From the NCBI GenBank assembly GCA_021234535.1, contig CM037841.1, positions 11,800,825 through 11,864,824 of the forward strand: a stretch of 64,000 nucleotides of DNA, read 5' to 3'. The DNA is from Stichopus chloronotus. Its lineage: Eukaryota; Echinodermata; Holothuroidea; Aspidochirotida; Stichopodidae. The notes beneath the pieces are model-generated. The model saw only the letters and a list, made by a program, of their open reading frames with translations, had not been told where the DNA came from and made no database searches. The translations under genes and the position numbers were made by a program. The stretch's first letter is position 1, and each line of letters opens with the position of its first letter. Below, piece after piece: positions 40,261 through 50,900 of the stretch.

Positions 40261-42709
40261 CTTTCAAAACCAGTGGGCCTGCCCACATTTTAGCCAGAAA
40301 GACTACAAAAGGGTTTAGTTGACATTTCTTATTTTTATGCTCTATGATTCCTAATTAACAGGGCGCTGCTCAAACAACAAACCTGTATCCATTGAAAATT
40401 TAATTTATATTCACAATTGACTAATTGATGGCCATAAAAGTACATATTTTATACATTAAATTACACAGGCATAACTCTATTTAAAACAAGATTACCTATT
40501 GTATATCTGTTCTTGGGCCCACAGGCATGTAAAACGAGACTTCGGAAGCCAACTGGATTAGACAAATTTTATGCTCTTTTGGTAAACTGTTGCTTCTGTA
40601 CAATTTCATGAATGCAGTTACATGTGCTGTCAGCTGTATATCACTTTACAGCCTACCCTAGCTTATTAGAGCAGGTGTACCCTCGAATATCCTTCAGCGT
40701 GAGGCCAAAAGTGATGACATGCACTGGTCTAGGAAGGGGCATTTAGAAAAGGGAGCTGTGTTGAAAAAATGACCGAAACGCACATGTTACTCCCCCTGAT
40801 CCATCAACTTGAAATTACATATAGCGTATTAGCTATAGGGTAGCCTAACCGTTGTAATGCTTATTGTGCACGTTTGGGGCAAAATTGAAAATACCATCTT
40901 TTTATTACTAGTTGCATATACCACCATAAACTCTCTAAAGTGACTTATACGGTAAAGTAACAACCGTCGACAACCTTCGTGTACGAGGGATCATTATCAG
41001 GTATTCCATATACATATCATTTAATTAACAACTAATGAGTGCGGCCTCAACAGATACGGAAATAGAATGCGCCTTGTTCTGTAGGTTGCACATCCAGGTT
41101 TTTAACTAGCTAGAGGATATGTAAGAATTGTGAGGTGATAGAGTCCTTGTCAACCTCTAGCTGACCTTTATAGTTGGGATCCACAGTGTGATCACGGAGT
41201 ATGAGGACTGCTGACCACCAAATATACACAAGATGAGATAAGAAAAGGATGAGACTGTTCTCAGGGTTAAACTGGTATATTCTCTAAAATGTCTAATATA
41301 AATGTGAAGGCACAAAGGTGTTCGGTCTGACTTCACGGGTCCTCCAAATGAAATACTGTACTTAAATTAAAGGGGTGAGGGATGTCAAGTGGCTACAAGA
41401 CTAATATTTTATGTGCACATTAAAGACGAAAGTAGCTAGTACTAGGCCCGGAGCCTCAACTGACCCCTAGGGGTCCGCCGCAGAAAATTCATTTGTGATG
41501 AAGGGATGGGCAGGGGACCGTGAGGAGAGAATGGTACGCAAAAACCAAATTAAGAGGTTGATGAATAATGGATTAAAATGATTAAAGGCCGTAACTCATC
41601 ACCCTTAGCTATATTTTTACTTTCCGGAAAGCAAAACTCTCAACTGGTTCTGAGTTACAGTACTCTTTGATTGACAGATGCAGAAAGATGCAGAGTAGCT
41701 CATATTGCACAGCGTGCACAGGGATCCATTGTTTTGATTTCACATGTAGAGGAATTTAAGACAGCCTAGGCTGAGGGAGGGACTAGGCATTGCCGGGTGG
41801 TTGGGAGAATTGAAATTGTCTGCATGGGTTGATGAGTTTTTGTCTTTAAGCTATTGAGCAGTACACTGACTAGGGACTGAAGTCTCATATGTCTGAATCC
41901 TCTGATTATTTGCAAACCTATATATTATACGATCTTACATTTCGCTTTCCTCTTTCGCTTCGCAAAGAGGAAAGGCAGTGGTATAATTACAACCCTAACT
42001 TGGAAAAAGTTGAGAATCTAGACCAAAACCAATTTAGACCCTGAGTGTCTACTACTCATTTAAATATTGCGATCATGGAGTCTGGTTGGACTCTGGGGGA
42101 CTCCGGGGTCTAAATCTTTGCCTTTTACAACTGAGGGCCTTTTCCAAAATGGAGCGAGATTTTCATCTTTACATCCAAAAAATGCAGGACCTTTTTATTG
42201 ATAAAAAATTGATTTTTTTTTTTGGGGGGGGACGTGTCCCCTTGCCTCCTGTAACTATGTGGTTGAAATTGAGGCCAACGAAATCTGAACTTGCTCGGAC
42301 TCAAATTGGATTAGAAGATCAGTCACAGTCCTGGCTAAACGTATGTTCAGCAGCACCACCCGCCTCCATGTTTGCCAAGTCCTCCAGGCAAAAATAAATG
42401 AAAGAGGAAGTCACTATGATTCTTGAATCATCTCAACACGTATGAGGTATTACCATTCTTTTTTACATATGTTTTTTCATTGATTTTTAAAGAAATTACA
42501 GACATGACATCTCTGTTGCAAAGGTGGGTGCATGCAAGCAGCTTATCATTAGAAGATCGGGAAGTGCAGATTCCAATCTTCTTCTGTCCGCTCCTTATCA
42601 ACTGATAGTGACGGGCGCACTAAGGATTCTCTTATAGTCCTGCCGGCACTCAGCCATATCATCTTTATACGGTCCCGCCACGCCTGAGCCAAATGTTAAA
42701 ATACTGAAG

Positions 42710-43410
42710 CAGGGCTGAAACGTCCGAGTCCGGACTCGGACCAATTTCGGAATGGAGTCCAGTTATTCCTGGACTCGGAATTGGCCAGGAATGGTAGGAC
42801 ATGAAATCGGAATTGGCCCGGAATGGGCTGCGACTGGATTCGGAGCCGAGTTCAGCCGAGTCCATTCAAATGAAAATAGTAGAGAAATAAAGTTTCACTT
42901 TTGTGGCCTTTTCCTAATATTCAAAAGTTAAGTAGCTAAGCATTGGTGTTTTTTATTTAAAGAGAGGTGAGTGCCTTCTTATATGTAAGATAACTGTACA
43001 TGTTATGGTCGATCCCGTTTGGGGTTGTCCATATCTGATCAGAACAAACACTAGGCCAATATGCCTCCCTTGGTCGAGTCAAAAGAGGCTTCCTCTTCTA
43101 CGTATATGCTTTGTACTTCACTTAAACAGGCTGATGAAGGGGTGCATCTGTGCACTGGTCGCTCAATATTGTCCGTTACCATTACTTGGAGAAGGCTTTT
43201 AATGTAAACATTGCGGCCTATCGCACAACTAATTTGAAATATTTTTACTTTACATTATGATTTAATTGTGGAGTGTACTCGGACCGGACTCGAGACAACT
43301 GGACTCGGCTTGGACTCGGGACGGAGGTACGTAAGTCCGGAAATGGGGCCTCTGGAATCGGAATTGGTCCGGACTCGGGTAAGGTGGACTCGCTATCGGT
43401 TAAAGCTCTG
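42710..43410. mobile_element. Non-autonomous hAT-like DNA transposon with GGACTCGG subterminal repeats
   Basis: About 701 bp. The left end CAGGGCTGAAAC and the right end (read inwards on the other strand) CAGAGCTTTAAC match at 9 of 12 positions and begin CAG, as hAT elements do. Both ends hold a dense cluster of CCGAGTCC/GGACTCGG variants in both orientations (about 42722-42862 and 43276-43392), while the middle 400 bp has almost none. Subterminal transposase-binding repeats of this sort are known for hAT elements. No transposase ORF is present. The 8-bp flanks (TACTGAAG / ATTAGAAG) share only the last four bases, so a target-site duplication is not convincing. Confidence 0.6.
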
Positions 43411-45573
43411 ATTAGAAGGTTTACTATTGATGAAGCACTCGTCCATATTTGAGTAGGGGAACAGAAACCGTCGGTCTAATTGGTAATAAAAACCAATATT
43501 CTATCACATATCGACTTAAAAGCACGTAACTTTTCAACTGCTTAGACAAACTGCATGTGCATGCGACAAGTCCAACTTTTTTGCGACAAGTGCAACCTAT
43601 GTTAGAAAGAGTTCAACCACTACCCCCATTTTTATGGCATATATACAGGGTCAAATGCCTCGAGTTGCTGATTATTATCCTGGCTATAGGCCTACGTCCC
43701 GTCTGCAGCCTTCTTGGGATACCAGAGCTCGGCCTGTTGGTGTTGGTTACAGAAATATACTGTTATTTTTAACAGGGGGGGGGGGGTTGGTTTTCTTCCG
43801 ACCTGCGATTCACGAATGTAATATCTATAGCAAAAGTACAACCGTCAGTATCCAAGAATGGAAACAGACGAAGGAACCGCTCTCTGACGTCACATGAACG
43901 TCGATGTTGTTTACATCACTTTTACCAGCAACTCCCTCTTGACGAAGCTGGCAGTTTCAGTAATCAAACGGGTGAACCGTATCGTGTGCCGTCCTGTTCA
44001 ACTCGATGAATTTCAGGTAGTACTAAGTTAGTCTTTCATTCTTGTAAAAAAAGGACCGGAAAACGAAATTTTCTGTAATGCTGAGAAAGTATTTTAATTT
44101 ATGTGAACGAAACTGTTCCTTGTGAATGTTAAATGTTATGTTCATTTTATGCACTCATACCAATTGTGCGAAAAGTTACCTGTGCGCAATCCAGACGCAC
44201 ATAGGACTTGATACAGTAGGCCACACTCACTTTAATATGAACAGCAGTAGCTATATTCCCTAGGCCTACAGTTACAACCCTGCTTGAGTGCTTACAGTTT
44301 CTGAATATTTGCATCTCCATGGCATATCCAAGGACATAATGCTACCCAATTAAACAGATTTCCAGCATACTGTAGTGTATTGCAAAGTTGGAATTCCTCT
44401 GTATGTGTTAATTGTTATGTTGTGAAGACTCTTTAGTATAGGTAGGCCTAGGTCTTCGCCAGATTGGGAAGTTTGCCCTGAAATATACTCGGAAATATGA
44501 GTCTCAAAGTGTCGAGCTGCACAATTTGACAACAGCAGCGACGCAGCGCAAGTCTCATAACACGTTCGCACAAAAGTTAAGCCTACCTCACCCGAAAATC
44601 TTGAGACCGAATCTCAGAAAAGTCTTAACTCTGTACATTCTGGATCCCCTGCAGAATGTATTTGCCGTGCTACTGTTCGTGAAACTCACATATACAGTAG
44701 CTGAATGAACTGTTTCTTATTGTACACTTTAAATACAAACTTAGGGACTGGGTCTTGGATTTATGTACAGTACTGAACTTTCTCGCGCATTTCGTCGAAA
44801 TGACATGCAGCAGTGAGGCAAACTATGAAGTACATAGGCTGACTGCATAGTACACATGTACAGTGCATACTGGCATATATCGCATGCATCATTGGAAGTT
44901 GGTGGCTTAAAAACTTGCAAGGTCGGAGGGTGGAAAGGTAAGCACAACGCCTGGGAAAGGCTATTTCCGGCTATCTAGGATGGTAGTTTTAGCCAAAATT
45001 TTCTCAGTGTGCTCTGCACCAACCGATGGTCGTCCTCCATTTAATAAAATTTTCTACAGTTAATGAAATAGTGATTGTGCGCCATACCAAAGTTCTGTTT
45101 TAGTTTTCTCCTATAGCAGTGAGGTACACCATACGCCAAATTTTATGACGTACATTTCCATATGCCAAAGGTCTTTCAAATATGGTCTAGGATTTGAGTT
45201 TAACAAAATTAGTGATACTGTAATATCTTGTCACAAACTGCAGCTTGTTGAAACAACAATTGTTGGTGAGCTAAGAATATATGGAGTAACTGCAAAACAC
45301 TATGCCTACAATGCCATACCAAAAAGCATTGGCAAAGAATCATCTACTGTACTGGTTTGAGAATGATTCAAAGGCCTGTACAGTAACTGTAAGTGTTTGG
45401 TTTAGAATTTGAGGATCTGAAGACTCATTGATGATCCTACACCATGTTGATCGTGAATAAACGACGGAGAAATTAGAGGACAACAAGGCAGGGATGAACC
45501 AACAATTCCATACAAACCTAAAGCTGCTCCTGGGACTCCCTTGCTTCAGCAAAGGAACCTATGCAGTCAGGTT
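43411..45573. other. Upstream flank of WDR91, first part
   Basis: G12 run at 43775-43786, the candidate promoter at 43.9 kb and unique AT-rich sequence. No gene recognised. Confidence 0.5.
43861..44016 (+). promoter_or_regulatory. Candidate promoter / non-coding first exon upstream of WDR91
   Basis: A locally GC-richer stretch with a perfect CRE (TGACGTCA, 43885-43892) is followed about 125 nt later by a plausible donor, TTTCAG|GTAGTA (44017). WDR91 needs an upstream non-coding exon because its ATG exon starts at an acceptor (47841/47842). This is one candidate for it and is purely positional; no TATA box or Inr was confirmed. Confidence 0.2.
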
Positions 45574-45900
45574 GGTGTGTGTGTGTCTGTGACTCTTGCT
45601 GTACAGTAACTCAATAAGCAAGAGTCTGATGAAAGTCAAACTTGGTATGTATGTTTCCCATGTTGAGAAGGTGTGCCCTTTTGTTTTTGGTGGAGGTCAA
45701 AGGTTGTCTATGGACAAGGGGGGGGGGGGGAGTAAAACTGTGTGTTTGTGACACTTGCTTGGATACACTTTAACTCAACAGGGGAAAGATGGGTGAAAGT
45801 CACACTAGGTATGTAGGTCTGCCATATTGAGAGGGTGTGCTGTATTGTCTTAGGTGGAGGTCAATGTCATTCAGGGACATTGCAGACAAATTTCTGAAAC
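45574..45900 (+). repeat. Tandem duplication of a ~160-bp repeat unit
   Basis: Two units align: TGTGACTCTTGCT / TGTGACACTTGCT (45588, 45747), AACTCAA, GAAAGTCA-ACT-GGTATGTA (45633, 45797) and GGTGGAGGTCAA (45689, 45853). Period about 160-164 bp. A 13-G run (45718-45730) sits in the first unit. A diverged relative with TTGGCATGTATGTCTACCAT and GGTCAAAGGTCATG occurs in WDR91 intron 5 (about 52.55-52.64 kb). The AACTTGGTATG...GTGGAGGTCAAAGGT pattern recalls a repeat type common in marine invertebrate genomes. Confidence 0.7.
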
Positions 45901-45959
45901 GTTTTTAGCTTGATATCTTAAGTTGCAAAGCTTGGACAAAGTGTATTCTTAGTATATGG

Positions 45960-46440
45960 ATGCATTACACAGTATATATGTTAGTGGTGCCTTCAGGGTG
46001 TTCACGATTTTTCGGTCCAAGGTCCTTATAGGATATATGGCTCATTTTATGAAATCATGCAAAATGTCTCTTTTCTCATAGATTGTATAGTACTACAGTA
46101 AGGTGAAATTGTGTCACATTACTACTATGGTAGTGGTTCCTTCAGGTTGATCAGGATTAGTGAAATTATGCAAAATTTTTCTTTTCTGCATATTTTTTGC
46201 TTTACAATCTGAAAGGTTTGTCAAATTATCATCGTGGTAGTGGAACCCTTTGCAGTATTCAACATTCGTAGGTCCAACTTTAGAATGGGCCGTATGGTCC
46301 ATAAATTATTAAAATTACATCATTATGCCAAGCAATTTTTCTACAAATTTTAAGTTACAGTGTTGAAGTTTTTGTCATATTAGTACTATAGTAGTTGAAT
46401 GCCTTTGGCTGATCAGCATTCTTAGGGACAAAATGGGACC
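45960..46440 (+). repeat. Degenerate ~150-bp tandem repeat, 4 copies
   Basis: The motif TACTATGGTAGTGG...CCTTCAGG-TGATCAG recurs with TAGTGG/TAGTTG at 45982, 46131, 46238 and 46392 (spacings 149, 107, 154). The intervening AAATTATGCAAAATTTTTCT word is also repeated. Directly follows the ~160-bp array. Confidence 0.6.
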
Positions 46441-47841
46441 CAAATTGTTTTGAGATGTGATACAGTATATTGTGGATTTACCTTGGATAAGATTTCACAA
46501 CTACAGTTAAAATAATCTTCAAGCAAGGAACCATAGTCCCCTTTGCTAATCATACCATTCAGTTTAGGGAGGTTGTACAGTATGTTCATTGTGATAAGAT
46601 GACAATTGTAAAATTTTAATATGCAATTACCTAAAGCTTACATGTGTGGATTTGTACATGGTAAACTTCCATCTTCCAAGTGCTATTAGGGTGGATGGCA
46701 GTCAAGTTGCCGAAAGATCAGGGAAATGATAAAATAGGAAAGAGGTAAAGCAAAAAGGGGAAACTTGGTACCTGTATGTGGAGCTTTATTATGGTTGAGA
46801 GAAGAGCTGGTGTAAAGGGGGTAAAAAGTTGGTATTATAATTAAGATTACATTGCATGTAATGAGCCAAAATGGCAGTGAACAGCTCTAACAAGGGCTAG
46901 TGGGTGTCACGTCTGTTCATGGGTGGGATAGAGGACGATGGATGGAGATAGGGAGAGTTGAAAGAAGAGCAAAACAAAAAGCCAGATTTAGTTGATTGAG
47001 GAACTATATGCTCAAACATTGGGTGAAGTATGGGTGAATCTCCTCTCTCATTTGCACAAACCTCACTCGTAGCCTAAATGTAACCCTACAGGTAATAGTG
47101 AATGCTGATTGGCTAAAATTCCTTCATGCTAATCACTCATTTTATATGCATGAATTTGTTTGGGCATGTAGCCACAATCTTTGTCAAATTTGATGTTAAA
47201 GAGAGATACATTAAGTTGTTCTCTGACATTTACTAAATTTCTCCAAAACTGTCAAGTTTCATTCACGTACTCGTGGCAATGGTCCAGCTAAGAGGATCGC
47301 TATGAGTCACATACAAATGAACATTATTGATTGAGTAACTAACTATTTAATTTTGTTTTTGAAAATTGTGACCAGACACTTTTCACATTAGAACTTAACT
47401 TATTCATATGCACACAGCCAGTACAAACCAAGGTTAAAAATTCAAAACTTTTTGACAGTTTTCATTACTATTGACTAATTGTACAAATGATCATCATTGT
47501 CGTGTGGATGTACACTAGTCAAAATCCTCAAAAACTTATTGACATCAACTCAGTGTGCCCCTGTAAGCTTGAGGATTCAAAATTGCATTTCACAAGTGTT
47601 TCCATTCTTGTTAATATCACAAACTCTGGAGACACAAACAATTGACATTCAAATTAATGTTATTGAAAGAAACATAGTAAAGAAAGGCAAGTCCATAAAA
47701 ACGGTCTGGAGATGAAGTCAGAAAAATGTTCCTTTTCTGTTCTGCAAAGTTTATGTAAGTCATCCATCAATCATTGTCTGTAGGATGTTTTTTTTTTAGA
47801 CAATAACTATTTTTTGTTGTTGCTGTTCTTTTCCTCCCCAG
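46441..47841 (+). other. Immediate upstream flank of the WDR91 ATG exon, probably a 5' UTR intron
   Basis: Ends in a T-rich tract and CCCCAG acceptor directly before the ATG exon, so it is probably intronic. No conserved element was recognised inside it. Confidence 0.5.
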
Positions 47842-47996
47842 TGGGAATTTAGCCTCAACCAATTTGTCCAATCATGGTGGAGTCAGTCGAAAGGATGGAT
47901 GAGATGGTTAAGGATTATCTCCTCTTCCGAGGGATGACCAACTCATTCAAAGCATTTGAAATAGACCTAAAGAATGACAAAGACAGGTCTTTCAGG
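47842..47996 (+). CDS. WDR91: WDR91 exon 1 of the coding region (CDS from 47874)
   Basis: The exon starts after a strong acceptor (long T-rich tract, then CCCCAG ending at 47841), so 47842-47873 is 5' UTR and an upstream non-coding exon must exist. An in-frame TAG lies at 47850-47852, before the ATG at 47874. Encodes residues 1-41, including DEMVKDYLLFRG, the family's conserved N-terminal LisH-like helix. The donor AGG|GTTTGT is weak, but it is the only one that joins in phase 0 to the conserved ADKI of the next exon. Confidence 0.93.
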
Positions 47997-50900
47997 GTTT
48001 GTACTCCAATGTTTGTACTGTGTGTTTGTATGTAAATTGCTGTATTTACTAATGATTTGTCAAAGTTGGCAAACTTTTTACAGACGTTCAAGTGCGCCAC
48101 AGTTCTACTGCCATTTGTCATGTATCGTGAAGTTGGAGTAACATTAACCATGCAACAATAGTGGAAACTGTGCCAATTCTGTTGGTCAAATCAGGTGTAC
48201 TGTATGTTATGAACAATTTTGTGACCCATTGAATAACTTTATTTTCTTTTTTCTTATTTCCTGTCATTCATCTGGGTATCATCCTTGTGCTCAGCTTTCT
48301 GCATTCGAATGGAAGGAATGTTAACCAAAAGTTTTTTTTTCTTTTGTTCAACAGTGCTTTATTCAGACTTGCTTTTATTTCATTCATTCTGCATGGACAG
48401 TTTGAGCAGAATATTGATTGCAATCACTTGTTTCATTTTAATTTAATTGTTTATTAGATATGGAGCATCTCTACTTTGAGAAGGTGAATGTTGCAATTCA
48501 CCAGTCCTTGATGTTGATGTTCTCGCTATTTGGAAGTTTTCCTCCTCTTGATTTAATTTTCAGGCTGACAAAATCAAGGAACAGATGTTACTGTACATTC
48601 AGGCTCATGATCTGACTGGATTGAGAATCCTTTGGAAACATCTTGAAAGGAGAATCTTCTGCCATCTTGAACAGTGCCACAATTCAAACGTTAGACGGAT
48701 TGAAGTCAGTTTGTTGAGGTAAATCTCCTTTAGGCTCTTGCAGCTGATGTAAGATATTTTTTTTTATCAAAATGCAGACTGTCCTTCATAGTGAAATGAT
48801 TAAATATTTTTTTATCTGTTGGTTTTGGTGATCTTGTCATGCTGTACCGTGTATGACCATCAAAGTGTTCTTCTGAGGAGAAATAAGATGCTTGAAATGC
48901 ACCAACCTGACGGCATATGAAGGAAATAGTTGTAATCATTTTGAAACTTTTCCATCTCACCAATATACATCTGCAAAAGCTTCAGCTCCTCAAACGATTA
49001 TGAATAAGATGAAGAGACATTACTTGAATTATGGAAGAGGCATTATTTGAATTATTGAAAGCTTGGTTCTTGAGCAACAAATGACTTGACTTTCACTGTA
49101 AAAATTTTTTTCTTGAAAAGAAGGTGACCATCCTCCCTTAGTTTGAATAATCCATCATTCTGTGTCCATAAATATTGGTTTTTAAAATATGATCTGTTTT
49201 TTTTTGTCTGTAAAACAAGTAACTTTTTTCCCTTTAGAACCATTCTTTTGTGCTTCAAATCTGGATTATCTTCCATTAATCATGAATGGTTGAGTCTCTA
49301 TTGATTTTAGTTTCACAAATTCAAAAGAGGACAATAAACAAACCTTGATACAGGTACAGTATCAACCAAATTGCTGTGGAGAGAAGGGAAAAAAGAAATG
49401 GAAAAACTTTTTAATCGGCTTCATATTTCCATCCCTGGAGAACCTCGGCCCCCAGGGACATACTGCACTAGGTCTGATGTAGCTTGTAGATGTACAGTAA
49501 CTGCTTGGGTCAAAACATTGGATATATTTAATACTCCTATGGAGGTTCATGCATCATAAGTTTGTAACCATAGCAACATATAGTCACGCAGATTAATGCA
49601 GATGATACTGCAAGAGAAAGATGTCAATAAAATTGTCTGTGTCTTCCCTTTTCATTAACAATGTCCATTAGCAGAAGGTTAACAGGAACAAGACAGGCTG
49701 TGAATTACTTTAAACATGACACCAACTTTGTGACAGTTTGATTTCCTTGTTAATCTGAAATCAACTGGAAGGTTATCAAATATCTCCTTCTGTTTAGTGT
49801 CCATTCAATTTACTGTTAAAAATAGTTTCACTTTATGTGATTTGGTGAACAATTACTAGCAGTACCCAAGGCAAATGGATTACATGTGCACGATATAATG
49901 GGACAAAAAATGTCAGAAAAGAATTATCGATGGAAAGAGTTTTTGATGTGGTTAAAGGAAAAGTTTACCAGCATGTATTATATTATATTACAACAAGAAA
50001 ACTGCCTTCAATCTCTGATAGTTTTTTTTTTTGTATTTGAAATATCCCTTTCATCTGACTCATTACACCCGGTTCAGGTTTTACGTCATTTATGCTGTTC
50101 AGTCGGGCAGAATGGACAAAGTCAGCGAATTCTTCGAGAAGATGTGTCACGAAATTCAGACTCAGCAAGAGTGGAGAGAATGGTTCGGTGAGTGCTGTAA
50201 ACCATCGACTTTATTCTTACTCTAAAAATTGAAAGAGGCAAAGCTGTATAGTTGTATGTAAGGGAAATATTGTGTGTATCTGTAACAGAAAAAAAGTACA
50301 TTTTTTTATTAAAATCAACAGCAATGGACACAGAGTGAAAGCTTATCCCAAATAAGGCAGGATGGTAGCCTTCTTTTCAAGAAATAAGTTTCTCACAGAT
50401 AGAAGCTCAGTTAATTGTTACTAAAGAATAATTTGTTCACACAAACTCTCAAAAAATCAAATGAAACATCTTACAGTATATAACTCATCCTATGCATGAT
50501 GTTTTGATAAGATGAAGGCATTGTCGATATCTATCGGTGACACTGAATGGTTTTATAATGATGAAAGCTGTTTATTTTGTATTCCATGTTGGTGCATTTT
50601 TGGATGCATTGTGTCCCTTTAAGCTTTCTGATAGATTCACTGAGATGACCAATGAATGGTGCATTTCACCGTACTCTACATTTGCTGTTGTATACTTTTT
50701 CCCACTCCACAAGAAATACTGCATGTGATTGGTCAGTGATAAATCTACTCGCAGTAACTTTTAAGATTTTATTCTCAGAAAAGTAAATATTCATCATGCC
50801 TCTGTATGTATGAATCAAATAGTCACAAGTCACTGTGTGTTCTCTGATGTATGTGGAGTGATCAATGAGGCAGTTTCCTATTTTCTTTCTTCGTCTTTAA

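Larger units (their letters stand above)
38226..42709. other. Intergenic; purine tracts, candidate exon at 39.4 kb, palindrome cluster at 40.2 kb
   Basis: Apart from the features listed separately, only homopolymer runs are seen (T11 then G8 at 42213-42231) and no coding signal. Confidence 0.55.

Noticed and set aside
42702..43418. 8-bp target-site duplication for the hAT-like element
   Set aside because: The flanks TACTGAAG and ATTAGAAG agree at only four of eight positions.
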